Assembly (NCBI RefSeq): GCF_022968795.1
Contig: NZ_JALJRB010000027.1
Location: 1-64,000, forward strand
DNA length: 64,000 nucleotides
Direction: 5' to 3'
Origin: Desulfatitalea alkaliphila
GTDB taxonomy: Bacteria > Desulfobacterota > Desulfobacteria > Desulfobacterales > Desulfosarcinaceae
In this document: positions 9,778 through 18,348 of the stretch, one piece after another
How positions within the stretch are numbered: position 1 is the first letter of the stretch
Layout of the letters: each line of letters starts with the position of its first letter
Notes under the pieces: model-generated
The model's database searches: none
Seen by the model: only the letters and a program-made list of their open reading frames with translations
What the model was told of the DNA's origin: nothing
Translations under genes and position numbers: made by a program

Positions 9778-11931
9778 ATGGATATTGTAATGGTTAACCA
9801 TAACAGCACGGATTGTGCTGTTCGGGCGATAGAGAGCATCAAGCGCAACGGTGCGGGGTTGGTTTCCCGTATCGTGGTGGTGGACAATGCCTCCCAGGAC
9901 GGTCCTGATAGAATCGTGGGCCATCATCCGGAGGTGCGTTTGGTGTTGAGCAAACGTAATTTGGGGTATTCCCGGGCGGTGAATTTGGGTATGGCGGAAT
10001 GCCGGTCGGACTACGCCGTGATCATGAATCCGGATACGGTCATTGTGAACCACTTTTTCGGTAAGGTGGTCGAATTTTTGGAGACACATCCCGATGTGGG
10101 GGTGGTGGGACCCAGGGTTTTCGATGCGGACGGCAGTATCCAGGGGTCGGCCAGACGTTTCCCCACCGCCTGGAGTTATGCCTTCGGCCGCAAGTCGCCT
10201 TTGACGCGCTTTTTTCCCAACAACCGGGTCTCCCGCAAGGAGTTCATGTGCTTCGACGCGGAAAGCCGGTATCCGATGGTTGTGGACTGGGTTTCCGGCG
10301 CCTGCATGGTCGTTCGGCGGGCAGCGTTCGATGCGGTGGGTGGTTTTGACAATCGTTTTTTCCTCTACTGGGAAGATACCGATCTGTGCAAGCGGATACA
10401 TGAAGCCGGGTGGCGCATCGTTTATTATCCCGGGGCGGAAATGATTCACATCGTGGGCATGAGCAGCAGCACCAAGCCGATCAAGTCGGTCTGTCACTTT
10501 CATCACAGTTGTTATAAGTTGTTCGACAAACATGCGACAGGCGTTTCCCGGCTGCTGGTGCCGTTGGCGTTCTGGGCTTTGGCGATGCGCTGTTTTTTTG
10601 TGGTTCTTTTGAATTTGGTCCGGCAGGTCGCCGATATGCAAAGGGGACAACGGCCTCCGGCGCGCAATGCGCGGCAACAGCCGCCCGGGAACGACCACCG
10701 CATCCGGGTGTTGCGCATCATATCCCGTCTGAACATCGGCGGCCCTTCCATCCATGTGGCCTTGCTCACCCGCAGGCTGAATCAACAGCGCTTTGATTCG
10801 CGCTTGACCCATGGCTCGATTTCGGCGGGAGAGGGGAGCATGGCCTTCTTGCTGCACGGTTGCAACGGTGCGGTGCATCCCATTGCGCAGTTGCAACGCG
10901 AGATCCGTCCCCTCAAGGATCTGGTGGCGCTTTTCCGGTTGTTCGGGCTTATACGGCGCCACAAACCGCACATTCTTCACACCCACACCGCCAAAGCCGG
11001 CGCCATCGGCCGACTTGCGGCCATTGCCTATATGAAGCTGACGGGTAGATCACTGGCCCTGGTGCACACCTTTCACGGCAATGTGCTCGAGGGATACTTC
11101 AGCCCGGTCAAGTCAAGGATGTTCACGATCATTGAACGGTTCCTGGCGGGCTTCACCGACACCATCGTCGCCATCAGTCCCACCCAAAAGTGGGAGTTGG
11201 TCGATAGGTATGCCATCGCAAAGGCCGGTCAGGTGAAGGTGATTCCCCTTGGGTTCGACCTGTCGCCTTTTTTTCACGCCAAGGCGCGTCACGGCAAGGG
11301 TGCTTTCCGAAAAATGCATGGGCTGGACGAATCGTCGATCCTGGTGGGTATTGTGGGGCGTTTGGTGCCCATCAAAAACCATCACCTGTTTTTGGAAGCG
11401 GCAAGAGATGTTTTGTCGGCCCGGAATCATCCGCCGGTACAGTTCGCCGTTATAGGGGATGGCGAACTGAGACGGGCACTGGAAACCTATGCCCGGGACC
11501 TGGGCATCGGCCTCAGCGTGTTTTTTTGCGGTTGGACCCGAGAGGTCGATAGGGTTTACGCCGATCTGGATGTATTGGCGCTTACTTCCATTAACGAAGG
11601 AACACCGGTTTCCATCATCGAGGCCATGGCGGCGGGGGTGCCGGTGATCACCACCAAGGCGGGCGGGGTCCAGGATCTGATGGGTAAGCCTTTGCCCGAA
11701 AACGGCCGGCGCAAAGGCTTCGCGGTCTGCCGGCGCGGGATCATGTGCGCCAACAGCGATCCGGCAGCTTTCGCGGAGGGGTTGCGATTTTTGATCAACG
11801 GCAATGAAGAGTTGCGTGCGACGCGAACGCAGCATGCACGCCGATTTGTGGCGGAAACCTATTCCGAGCAGCGATTGGTGCGGGATATCGAGGCGCTTTA
11901 CGAACAGCTGATCGGCAACAAGGGCGATTGA
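9778..11931 (+). CDS. Bifunctional GT2-GT4 glycosyltransferase fusion
   Basis: 717 residues from ATG 9778; GTG 9763 is an alternative. Residues about 1-275 are a GT2 domain: VMVNHNSTDCAVRAI, VVVDNASQDG, IMNPDTVIV (DxD-like) and FFLYWEDTDLCKRI. A hydrophobic helix near 265-290 (LVPLAFWALAMRCFFVVLLNLV without its ends) and a basic linker lead to a GT4 domain at about 310-717 with RIISRLNIGGPSIHV, GIVGRLVPIKNH and an EX7E site in NEGTPVSIIEAMAAG. Two successive sugar additions at the inner membrane are the simplest reading. No stop or frameshift separates the halves. Confidence 0.88.
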   Translation: MDIVMVNHNSTDCAVRAIESIKRNGAGLVSRIVVVDNASQDGPDRIVGHHPEVRLVLSKRNLGYSRAVNLGMAECRSDYAVIMNPDTVIVNHFFGKVVEFLETHPDVGVVGPRVFDADGSIQGSARRFPTAWSYAFGRKSPLTRFFPNNRVSRKEFMCFDAESRYPMVVDWVSGACMVVRRAAFDAVGGFDNRFFLYWEDTDLCKRIHEAGWRIVYYPGAEMIHIVGMSSSTKPIKSVCHFHHSCYKLFDKHATGVSRLLVPLAFWALAMRCFFVVLLNLVRQVADMQRGQRPPARNARQQPPGNDHRIRVLRIISRLNIGGPSIHVALLTRRLNQQRFDSRLTHGSISAGEGSMAFLLHGCNGAVHPIAQLQREIRPLKDLVALFRLFGLIRRHKPHILHTHTAKAGAIGRLAAIAYMKLTGRSLALVHTFHGNVLEGYFSPVKSRMFTIIERFLAGFTDTIVAISPTQKWELVDRYAIAKAGQVKVIPLGFDLSPFFHAKARHGKGAFRKMHGLDESSILVGIVGRLVPIKNHHLFLEAARDVLSARNHPPVQFAVIGDGELRRALETYARDLGIGLSVFFCGWTREVDRVYADLDVLALTSINEGTPVSIIEAMAAGVPVITTKAGGVQDLMGKPLPENGRRKGFAVCRRGIMCANSDPAAFAEGLRFLINGNEELRATRTQHARRFVAETYSEQRLVRDIEALYEQLIGNKGD

Positions 11932-11941
11932 TTGTGCGCTT

Positions 11942-13450
11942 TTGAAAAGACCTCCTGAAGCGATAACGGGCGCCTCTTTAACGCGTTCGCCCCTGTTGGC
12001 CAAAAACACGCTGCTGAACCTGGTGGGTTTCGGCGCGCCGGCCCTGGTGGCGCTGTTTGCCATTCCCCTGATCGTTGAGGCCTTGGGCACGGATCGCTTT
12101 GGCATTTTGACGCTGACGTGGGTGTTGATCGGTTATTTGAGCCTCCTGGATATGGGTCTGGGCAGGGCACTGACCAAGCTTGTGGCCGAAAAGCTGGGGC
12201 AGGGGGCCGTCGAAGATATCCCGGCAATGATCTGGACGGCCCTGTCGGCCATGGTGCTGCTGTCCATCGGGATGAGTCTTTTGCTGGGTTTGTTCAGCGG
12301 CAAGATTGTGCAGGAGTGGCTGAATATTCCCTTGCAGTTGCAGGGCGAAGCCCGCGCCACGTTTCTGATGCTGACCCTTTTTGTCCCGCTGGTGATGGCA
12401 AGTGTGGGTTTCCGCGGTGTTTTGGAGGCGTACCAGCGCTTCGATCTGGTGAATGCCGTGCGCGTTCCTCTCGGCATTTTCTCCTTCGCCGCTCCTTTGG
12501 CGGTGATCCCTTTCAGTGTCAACCTGGTTGTGGTTGTTGCGGCCTTGCTGGTGGTGCGTCTGCTGGCGGTAATCGTTCAATTCCTTTTTTGCCTCCGTAT
12601 TGTGTCAGGTTTACTCTCCGGCTTCGGCATGCAATCCGCCATTTTTTTCCGCCTGCTGCGATTCGGCAGTTGGATGACGCTCAGCAATGTCATCAGTCCG
12701 GTGCTCGTCTACGCGGACCGTTTCTTGATTGGCGCTTTTCTATCGGTTACGGCTGTTGCATTTTATGCAACTCCAAGCGAGGCGATCACACAGCTGACAC
12801 TGATTTCCGCTGCACTGATGGGGGTTATGTTTCCGGCTTTTTCGTCAACATTTCAAGTGGATCGTCTGCGTAGCGCACATCTGATGGACAGAAGCCTGAA
12901 ATATGTTTTCATCGTTCTTTTCCCAATTGTTTTTCTGGTGGTTGCCTTTGCGGGCGAATTGCTCACGGTTTGGTTGAACATCGAATTTGCCCAAACAAGT
13001 TTTCGCGTGTGCCAATTCCTCGCAGTGGGAGTGTTTTTCATCTGCTTAGGTCAGATGCCGTATGCCCTAATACAGGGGGCCGGTCGTCCTGACTTGACCG
13101 GCCGTTTGCACCTTTGCCAGCTGCCTCTTTATATCGTTTTATTGGTTGTTGTGGTAAGGTGGGCCGGAATCAACGGCGCTGCTCTGTTATGGGCTGCTCG
13201 AGCTTTTATAGATATGTTTTTCATGTACATGATGGCTCAAAAACTACTTGGACCCGACAAGCTGCGAACGTTGCCCAAAGCGACGCTACTATTTTTCGCA
13301 CTATTTTTGTTGTGTCTGTTTGCGGTGATTGCACCGTTACCTGTTCGTATCGGTGGTGCCGTTTTTACCATGGCCTTGTTTGGGTGGTTTGCCGTGCGCT
13401 ATCTATTATCCCGCGATGAGATCGCTTTTCTGATTTCGATTAAAAAATAG
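11942..13450 (+). CDS. Wzx-type polysaccharide flippase (MATE-like oligosaccharide transporter)
   Basis: 502 residues with about 12-14 hydrophobic segments. The N-terminal region SPLLAKNTLLNLVGFGAPAL followed by EALGTDRFGILTLTWV is typical of the polysaccharide biosynthesis (Polysacc_synt) flippase family, which moves undecaprenyl-linked repeat units across the inner membrane. The start is TTG 11942, 10 nt after the fusion glycosyltransferase, so the two are probably in one operon. The alternative, an O-antigen polymerase, is less likely because no large periplasmic loop is visible. Confidence 0.85.
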   Translation: MKRPPEAITGASLTRSPLLAKNTLLNLVGFGAPALVALFAIPLIVEALGTDRFGILTLTWVLIGYLSLLDMGLGRALTKLVAEKLGQGAVEDIPAMIWTALSAMVLLSIGMSLLLGLFSGKIVQEWLNIPLQLQGEARATFLMLTLFVPLVMASVGFRGVLEAYQRFDLVNAVRVPLGIFSFAAPLAVIPFSVNLVVVVAALLVVRLLAVIVQFLFCLRIVSGLLSGFGMQSAIFFRLLRFGSWMTLSNVISPVLVYADRFLIGAFLSVTAVAFYATPSEAITQLTLISAALMGVMFPAFSSTFQVDRLRSAHLMDRSLKYVFIVLFPIVFLVVAFAGELLTVWLNIEFAQTSFRVCQFLAVGVFFICLGQMPYALIQGAGRPDLTGRLHLCQLPLYIVLLVVVVRWAGINGAALLWAARAFIDMFFMYMMAQKLLGPDKLRTLPKATLLFFALFLLCLFAVIAPLPVRIGGAVFTMALFGWFAVRYLLSRDEIAFLISIKK

Positions 13451-13471
13451 CCAACGACAGGAAAATCCTCC

Positions 13472-14089
13472 GTGCCGACAACACATGACATTTCGGATTT
13501 CATTCGAAAAAGAAACGAAAACGGACAACCTATAACTTTGGAGCTGGGATGTGGCGATCGAAAGAGACACACGGATGCGATCGGAATTGATGCCTTGGAT
13601 TATGAAGGCGTTGATATCGTTGGCGATCTGCAAGATGTGCTGAAACGATTTCCTGACAAATGCACATCCGGGGTTTTTTCGTATCATTGTTTCGAACATT
13701 TAATGAATCTTGGCAATATAATGGATCAGCTGGCAAGAATAATGAAGAGCGGTGCGAAACTGGAGGTTGTGGTTCCCCATTTTTCAAATCCTTATTTTTA
13801 TTCAGATGCAACACATCGTCAACCGTTTGGGTTGTATACTTTTTCTTATTTTGCACGGGAATTTATCTTTTCCCGAAAGTGTCCAGACTATAAAAATACG
13901 ATATGTTTCGAAATCAAGAAAACAAAGCTGATCTTCAAATCACCACGTCCCTTCTACGGGAGATGGGCGCTGAAAAGAATTATCCAGGCCATAGTGAATG
14001 TGAGCAGTTATTCCATGGAGTTTTATGAAGAAAACCTATGCTGGCTGATTCCTTGCTATGAAATCCACTTTGAATTGGAACGGTTATGA
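13472..14089 (+). CDS. SAM-dependent methyltransferase (class I)
   Basis: 205 residues. Motif I is LELGCGDRK at about residues 23-31, followed by IGIDALDYEGVDIVGDL and the motif YHCFEHLMN that resembles the post-II/III region of methyltransf_11 proteins. GTG 13472 is the start, 21 nt after wzx. Base composition is noticeably more AT-rich than the flippase gene before it, as in the next glycosyltransferase. It probably methylates a sugar or a lipid-linked glycan in the cluster; the acceptor cannot be read. Confidence 0.75.
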   Translation: MPTTHDISDFIRKRNENGQPITLELGCGDRKRHTDAIGIDALDYEGVDIVGDLQDVLKRFPDKCTSGVFSYHCFEHLMNLGNIMDQLARIMKSGAKLEVVVPHFSNPYFYSDATHRQPFGLYTFSYFAREFIFSRKCPDYKNTICFEIKKTKLIFKSPRPFYGRWALKRIIQAIVNVSSYSMEFYEENLCWLIPCYEIHFELERL

Positions 14090-14166
14090 AATTTGAGGGT
14101 TTGCAACGCTTGTGGGTGGATGGGCAAAATCTGCCTGAAACCTTTTAAAATCAGAATCATTTTTTG

Positions 14167-15228
14167 ATGAAGCTACTCGCCCTTCCAAAGTATCCCAGAA
14201 TCGGCCCAAGCAGCAGGTTGCGGCTTTTTCAATTTCTTCCCTATTTACAATCCGCGGGAATCTCCGTACAGGTTCAACCTTTAGTCGGGTCTGATTATAT
14301 ACGCAAGCTTTTCTCAGCCGGTCAGAGGCCACTTTTTGACTTGTTTTTCGGGTATTGGAACCGTTTAAGACTTCTAAACAAGATCGACGACACGGATTTG
14401 ATCTGGATCGAGAAAGAGCTTTTTCCTTGGATACCGGGAGTGGACGTAAAACTCTTGAATAAAATCAATCGACCATTCGTGGTGGATTATGATGATGCCG
14501 TTTTCCATCTCTACGACCAACACCACAGACGTTTCATCCGTAAAATTCTGGGGAAAAAAATCGGATGGATAATGCATAGCGCAAAATTGGTAACCGTTGG
14601 GAACACTTACTTGGCCGACTACGCTGAAAGGGCGGGTGCTGATTGCATTCAAATCATACCCACTGTTGTGGATACGATGCGCTATGGATTTCGATCTAAA
14701 CCTGATCGGGATTTCTGCATTGGTTGGATAGGGTCACCCATAACCCAGAGATATCTGGAAAACATCAGAGGTGCACTCGAGATCGTTGTTCGCGAGGATC
14801 GCCTTCGATTGGTGCTCGTTGGCGCCTCAAATTCTGCTTTGCGTGGTATTTCGTCTGAAATCGTTCAATGGTCGGAAGAAACAGAAGTTGAGTCCATTCA
14901 AAAGTTCGATGTGGGGATTATGCCCTTGCCGGACAATTCCTTTGAAAGGGGTAAATGCGGATACAAACTCATTCAATGCATGGCTTGCGGTGTTCCTGTA
15001 GTAGCCTCCCCCGTGGGGATAAACCAAACGATCGTGCAACACGGTGTCCACGGTTATCATGCACGAACCCAGGATGAATGGGTCAGCTGTTTACGATTGC
15101 TTGCGGCGAACCGCGAATTGCGTGAAAAGATGGGTAGGAAGGCTCGGGAAAAAGTGATGCGCGAATTTGCGTTGTCGCGCGTGGGTCCTTTGCTCGCCGA
15201 AATACTAACAGCAGCAGCGAAACGATAG
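14167..15228 (+). CDS. GT4-like glycosyltransferase
   Basis: 353 residues from ATG 14167 (TTG at 14164 is also possible). The N-terminus MKLLALPKYPRIGPSSRLR marks a GT-B clade seen in exopolysaccharide loci. The later stretch DVGIMPLPDNSFERGKCGYK followed by LIQCMACGVPVVASPVG is the donor-side signature. It has no clear EX7E, the first Glu lying in SFERGKCG. The AT-rich composition matches the preceding methyltransferase. The sugar and linkage are unknown. Confidence 0.78.
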   Translation: MKLLALPKYPRIGPSSRLRLFQFLPYLQSAGISVQVQPLVGSDYIRKLFSAGQRPLFDLFFGYWNRLRLLNKIDDTDLIWIEKELFPWIPGVDVKLLNKINRPFVVDYDDAVFHLYDQHHRRFIRKILGKKIGWIMHSAKLVTVGNTYLADYAERAGADCIQIIPTVVDTMRYGFRSKPDRDFCIGWIGSPITQRYLENIRGALEIVVREDRLRLVLVGASNSALRGISSEIVQWSEETEVESIQKFDVGIMPLPDNSFERGKCGYKLIQCMACGVPVVASPVGINQTIVQHGVHGYHARTQDEWVSCLRLLAANRELREKMGRKAREKVMREFALSRVGPLLAEILTAAAKR

Positions 15229-15237
15229 AATAAAAAT

Positions 15238-17178
15238 ATGTGTGGAATTGTTGGTTTTTTTTCCAGAAATGATTTTGTTTCATTATCCCGGGATCTCCTG
15301 ACTGCACGCGATGCGCTTAAACATCGCGGACCCGACGATGCGGGAATTTTCATGGATTCAAGCAGCGGCATCGGTCTGGGGCATCGGCGTCTATCCATCA
15401 TCGACCTATCCGATGCCGGGCGCCAGCCTATGAGCGACGCGGACAGACGAGTTTGGGTGGTCTACAACGGCGAGGTATACAATTTTAAGGAAATCCGCGC
15501 CGAATTGTCTGCGCTGGGACATGTTTTCCGTGGCAATAGCGATACGGAAGTGGTCTTGGAAGCCTATATTGCATGGGGTGTAGGTTGTTTTGGGAAATTT
15601 GAAGGGATGTTCGCTTTGGCCATCTGGGACGGCAGGAAACGGCATCTCGTATTGGCGCGTGATCCTTTAGGGATCAAACCGTTATACTTTTACAAAAAGG
15701 ACGATCAGCTCCTTTTTGCTTCCGAGTTAAAGGCCATCATGGCCTTTAATGCCTTTGACCGGGATGTAGATGAAGACGCTGTGTCTCTCTTGTTGCACTA
15801 CCAGTATATACCGACCCCGCGCACCGTTTTTAAGAACACATGGAAACTGCAGCCGGGAACCTATATGATTTGGGGCAGTGCGGGGGAGGTCAGCAAGAAA
15901 TTCTGGCACTTGCCTCCACCGACCGAAGAGCCGGACGGAAATTTCTCGACGGAGCCAATGGAAGAGGCGGTTTTGGATAGCCTTGATGATGTGCTGACAC
16001 GTGCAGTGAACGACCAAATGGTGAGCGACGTACCTCTGGGAGCGCTGTTGAGTGGCGGGATCGATTCATCGCTGGTGGTGGCCTTGATGCAAAAAATCAG
16101 TGCGGCGCCGGTACGCACCTTTAGCATCGGGTTCGATGCACGCGGGTACGATGAGTCGCCCTGGGCCGAGAGGATCGCTGCTACCTTAGGCACGCATCAC
16201 ACAAAGTTGTATGTCACTCCGGATGAGGCGCTGGAGATCATTCCGCGCCTACCTGAAATATATGATGAGCCGTTCGCAGACGCTTCGGCAGTTCCGAGCG
16301 CGATAGTGTGCAGGCTCACACGGGGACAGGTGAAGGTTGCACTGTCCGGAGACGGCGGCGATGAGCAATATGCGGGTTATATGCGCTACTGGATGACCGG
16401 CGTTGTTTCCCGTTGGCTGGCGGCGCTACCGCCAGGTAGTCGACGCCTTCTGGCGGCAGCGGTCAGCGGATTGCCCGCTCCCTGGCTGGAAACCGGTTAC
16501 CTCAGAATTCGCGACTGTTTGCCACGAAGATTCCAGGTAGCCAATTTTGCTGAAAAATGGCGTAAATTAGGAGACATTCTGACATTTGCCCCGCTGTCCG
16601 AAATTTACCGGGCAACTATCTGTGTGTGGGGCAGGAAGGAATTGGCTCGGCTTGCGCGCCGGACACCACCATTGGGCGGATTCGAATCCGCCTTCGATCA
16701 TCCGCCTGATTTGCCGGAGCTTTCCAGGTTAATGTGGGTGGATCAGCAGACCTACTTGCCGGATGCCATGTTGACCAAGGTGGATCGGGCCAGCATGGCA
16801 TTCGGCCTGGAAGTGCGGGTGCCCTTGTTGGATCGGCGGGCTGTGGCACATGCCGCGACCATTCCGAACCATCTCAAGTACCGAAACGGGTCAGGAAAAC
16901 ACATTTTGAAAAAACTCCTGACCCGTTATGTCCCTTCTGAACTTTTCGAGCGGCCAAAAATGGGGTTCGCCGCACCTATCGACCAATGGTTGAGGACGAA
17001 GCTCAAGTCTATGTTGACAGACTATTTGTCCCACGCCCGTATTGCGTCGGAGCACCGCTTCGACCCGACCATGGTGGAAAAGACGATGGATGCGCACCTG
17101 AGCGGCCGGTACAACTACCAGTATCGCCTCTGGACATTGCTGATGTGGGAAATGTGGCGAGAAAGATGGTTGCCTTGA
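15238..17178 (+). CDS. asnB: Asparagine synthetase (glutamine-hydrolysing), AsnB type
   Basis: 646 residues. Cys2 of MCGIVGFF is the class II amidotransferase nucleophile, and HRGPDDAG, GHRRLSIIDLS and YNGEVYN follow. The synthetase half has LLSGGIDSSLVVALM (PPi loop) and SGDGGDEQYAGY. It would make Asn from Asp, Gln and ATP. In polysaccharide clusters AsnB homologues may instead amidate sugar or peptide carboxyls, and its position between glycosyltransferase and epimerase genes makes this plausible (inference). ATG 15238 lies 9 nt after the upstream gene. Confidence 0.9.
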   Translation: MCGIVGFFSRNDFVSLSRDLLTARDALKHRGPDDAGIFMDSSSGIGLGHRRLSIIDLSDAGRQPMSDADRRVWVVYNGEVYNFKEIRAELSALGHVFRGNSDTEVVLEAYIAWGVGCFGKFEGMFALAIWDGRKRHLVLARDPLGIKPLYFYKKDDQLLFASELKAIMAFNAFDRDVDEDAVSLLLHYQYIPTPRTVFKNTWKLQPGTYMIWGSAGEVSKKFWHLPPPTEEPDGNFSTEPMEEAVLDSLDDVLTRAVNDQMVSDVPLGALLSGGIDSSLVVALMQKISAAPVRTFSIGFDARGYDESPWAERIAATLGTHHTKLYVTPDEALEIIPRLPEIYDEPFADASAVPSAIVCRLTRGQVKVALSGDGGDEQYAGYMRYWMTGVVSRWLAALPPGSRRLLAAAVSGLPAPWLETGYLRIRDCLPRRFQVANFAEKWRKLGDILTFAPLSEIYRATICVWGRKELARLARRTPPLGGFESAFDHPPDLPELSRLMWVDQQTYLPDAMLTKVDRASMAFGLEVRVPLLDRRAVAHAATIPNHLKYRNGSGKHILKKLLTRYVPSELFERPKMGFAAPIDQWLRTKLKSMLTDYLSHARIASEHRFDPTMVEKTMDAHLSGRYNYQYRLWTLLMWEMWRERWLP

Positions 17179-17288
17179 GGGGGCTTTTCATTGCCATGTA
17201 TGCCGCCTTAGGCTAAGAAGTTTGTTTTCATGCATAACATTCAAAATAGATTCAAAAAATTTGTAATTAACCACCACGGAGCGAAATC

Positions 17289-18275
17289 ATGCGAGTTTTG
17301 ATCACCGGCGGCGCCGGGTTCATCGGGTCCCATTTGGCGGAGGCCTATCTGGCCAACGGGGACGAGGTCTATATCATCGACGATCTCTCCACAGGTTCCC
17401 TGGACAATATCGCCCACCTGAAAGAAAAAGGCGGCTATTCGAAGCGGTTTTTTGTGCACATCGACACCATCATGAACCGTGAGGTGATGTTGGAGCTGGT
17501 GGGTACCTGCGATGTGGTGCACCATCTGGCGGCAGCGGTGGGGGTGGAGTATATTCTGAACAATCCCATGGAGTCGATCACCACCAACATCCAAGGCACG
17601 GAGATCGTGCTGGAGCTGTGCAACAAGTTCAAGAAACGGGTGCTGATCGCTTCCACGTCGGAGGTGTACGGCAAGCACACCCATGCGCCGCTGGTGGAGA
17701 CGGACAATATCATTTACGGGCCTTCGAGCAAGTTCCGCTGGAGCTATGCGGCCTCCAAGCTGATGGACGAGTTCATGTCCTTGGCCTATTTTCGGACCAC
17801 CGGATTGCAGGTGACCGTCGCCCGGTTGTTCAACACGGTGGGGCCGCGGCAGACGGGGACGTATGGAATGGTGATCCCGCGGTTGGTGGGGCAGGCGCTG
17901 CGCAACGAGCCGCTGACGATTTACGGGGACGGGAGCCAGACGCGCACCTTTACCGATGTGAAGGACGTGGTGTGGGCGTTTCAGCGCATGGTGGAAAACG
18001 AGGGGGCCTTCGGCGAGGTGTTCAATGTCGGCGGCATCGAGGAGGTATCGATTCTGGAGCTGGCCAAACGGATCGTGGCGTTGACCGGTTCGTCGTCGGA
18101 ACTGAAGTTGATTCCCTATGATGAGGCCTTCGGCAAGGATTTTGAGGATATGCAGCGGCGGGTGCCGGGGGTGGACAAGATTCGCAAGTTGATCGGGTTC
18201 GATCCGAAAAACGACCTGGATGCGATATTGACCCGGGTGGTCAGTTATATGCGCAAACGGCCGGATGGGGCTTGA
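17289..18275 (+). CDS. NAD-dependent epimerase/dehydratase (extended SDR)
   Basis: 328 residues with LITGGAGFIGSHLAEA (residues 4-19), DDLSTGSLDNI, IASTSEVYGKH, the YAASK catalytic pair and RLFNTVGPRQTGTYGMV. This fits the UDP-glucose epimerase / UDP-glucuronate decarboxylase-like group. The segment RWSYAASK is shared with UDP-xylose synthases, so decarboxylase activity is possible. CGGAG precedes ATG 17289. A 110-nt AT-rich gap separates it from asnB, so it may have its own promoter, but none is clear. Confidence 0.85.
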   Translation: MRVLITGGAGFIGSHLAEAYLANGDEVYIIDDLSTGSLDNIAHLKEKGGYSKRFFVHIDTIMNREVMLELVGTCDVVHHLAAAVGVEYILNNPMESITTNIQGTEIVLELCNKFKKRVLIASTSEVYGKHTHAPLVETDNIIYGPSSKFRWSYAASKLMDEFMSLAYFRTTGLQVTVARLFNTVGPRQTGTYGMVIPRLVGQALRNEPLTIYGDGSQTRTFTDVKDVVWAFQRMVENEGAFGEVFNVGGIEEVSILELAKRIVALTGSSSELKLIPYDEAFGKDFEDMQRRVPGVDKIRKLIGFDPKNDLDAILTRVVSYMRKRPDGA

Positions 18276-18348
18276 AGCGCTGGTGTCAGCGTTGTTTCTG
18301 TAGATGAACGTTTTTATCCAACGGATAGCTGCTGATTGCTGAAAGCCA

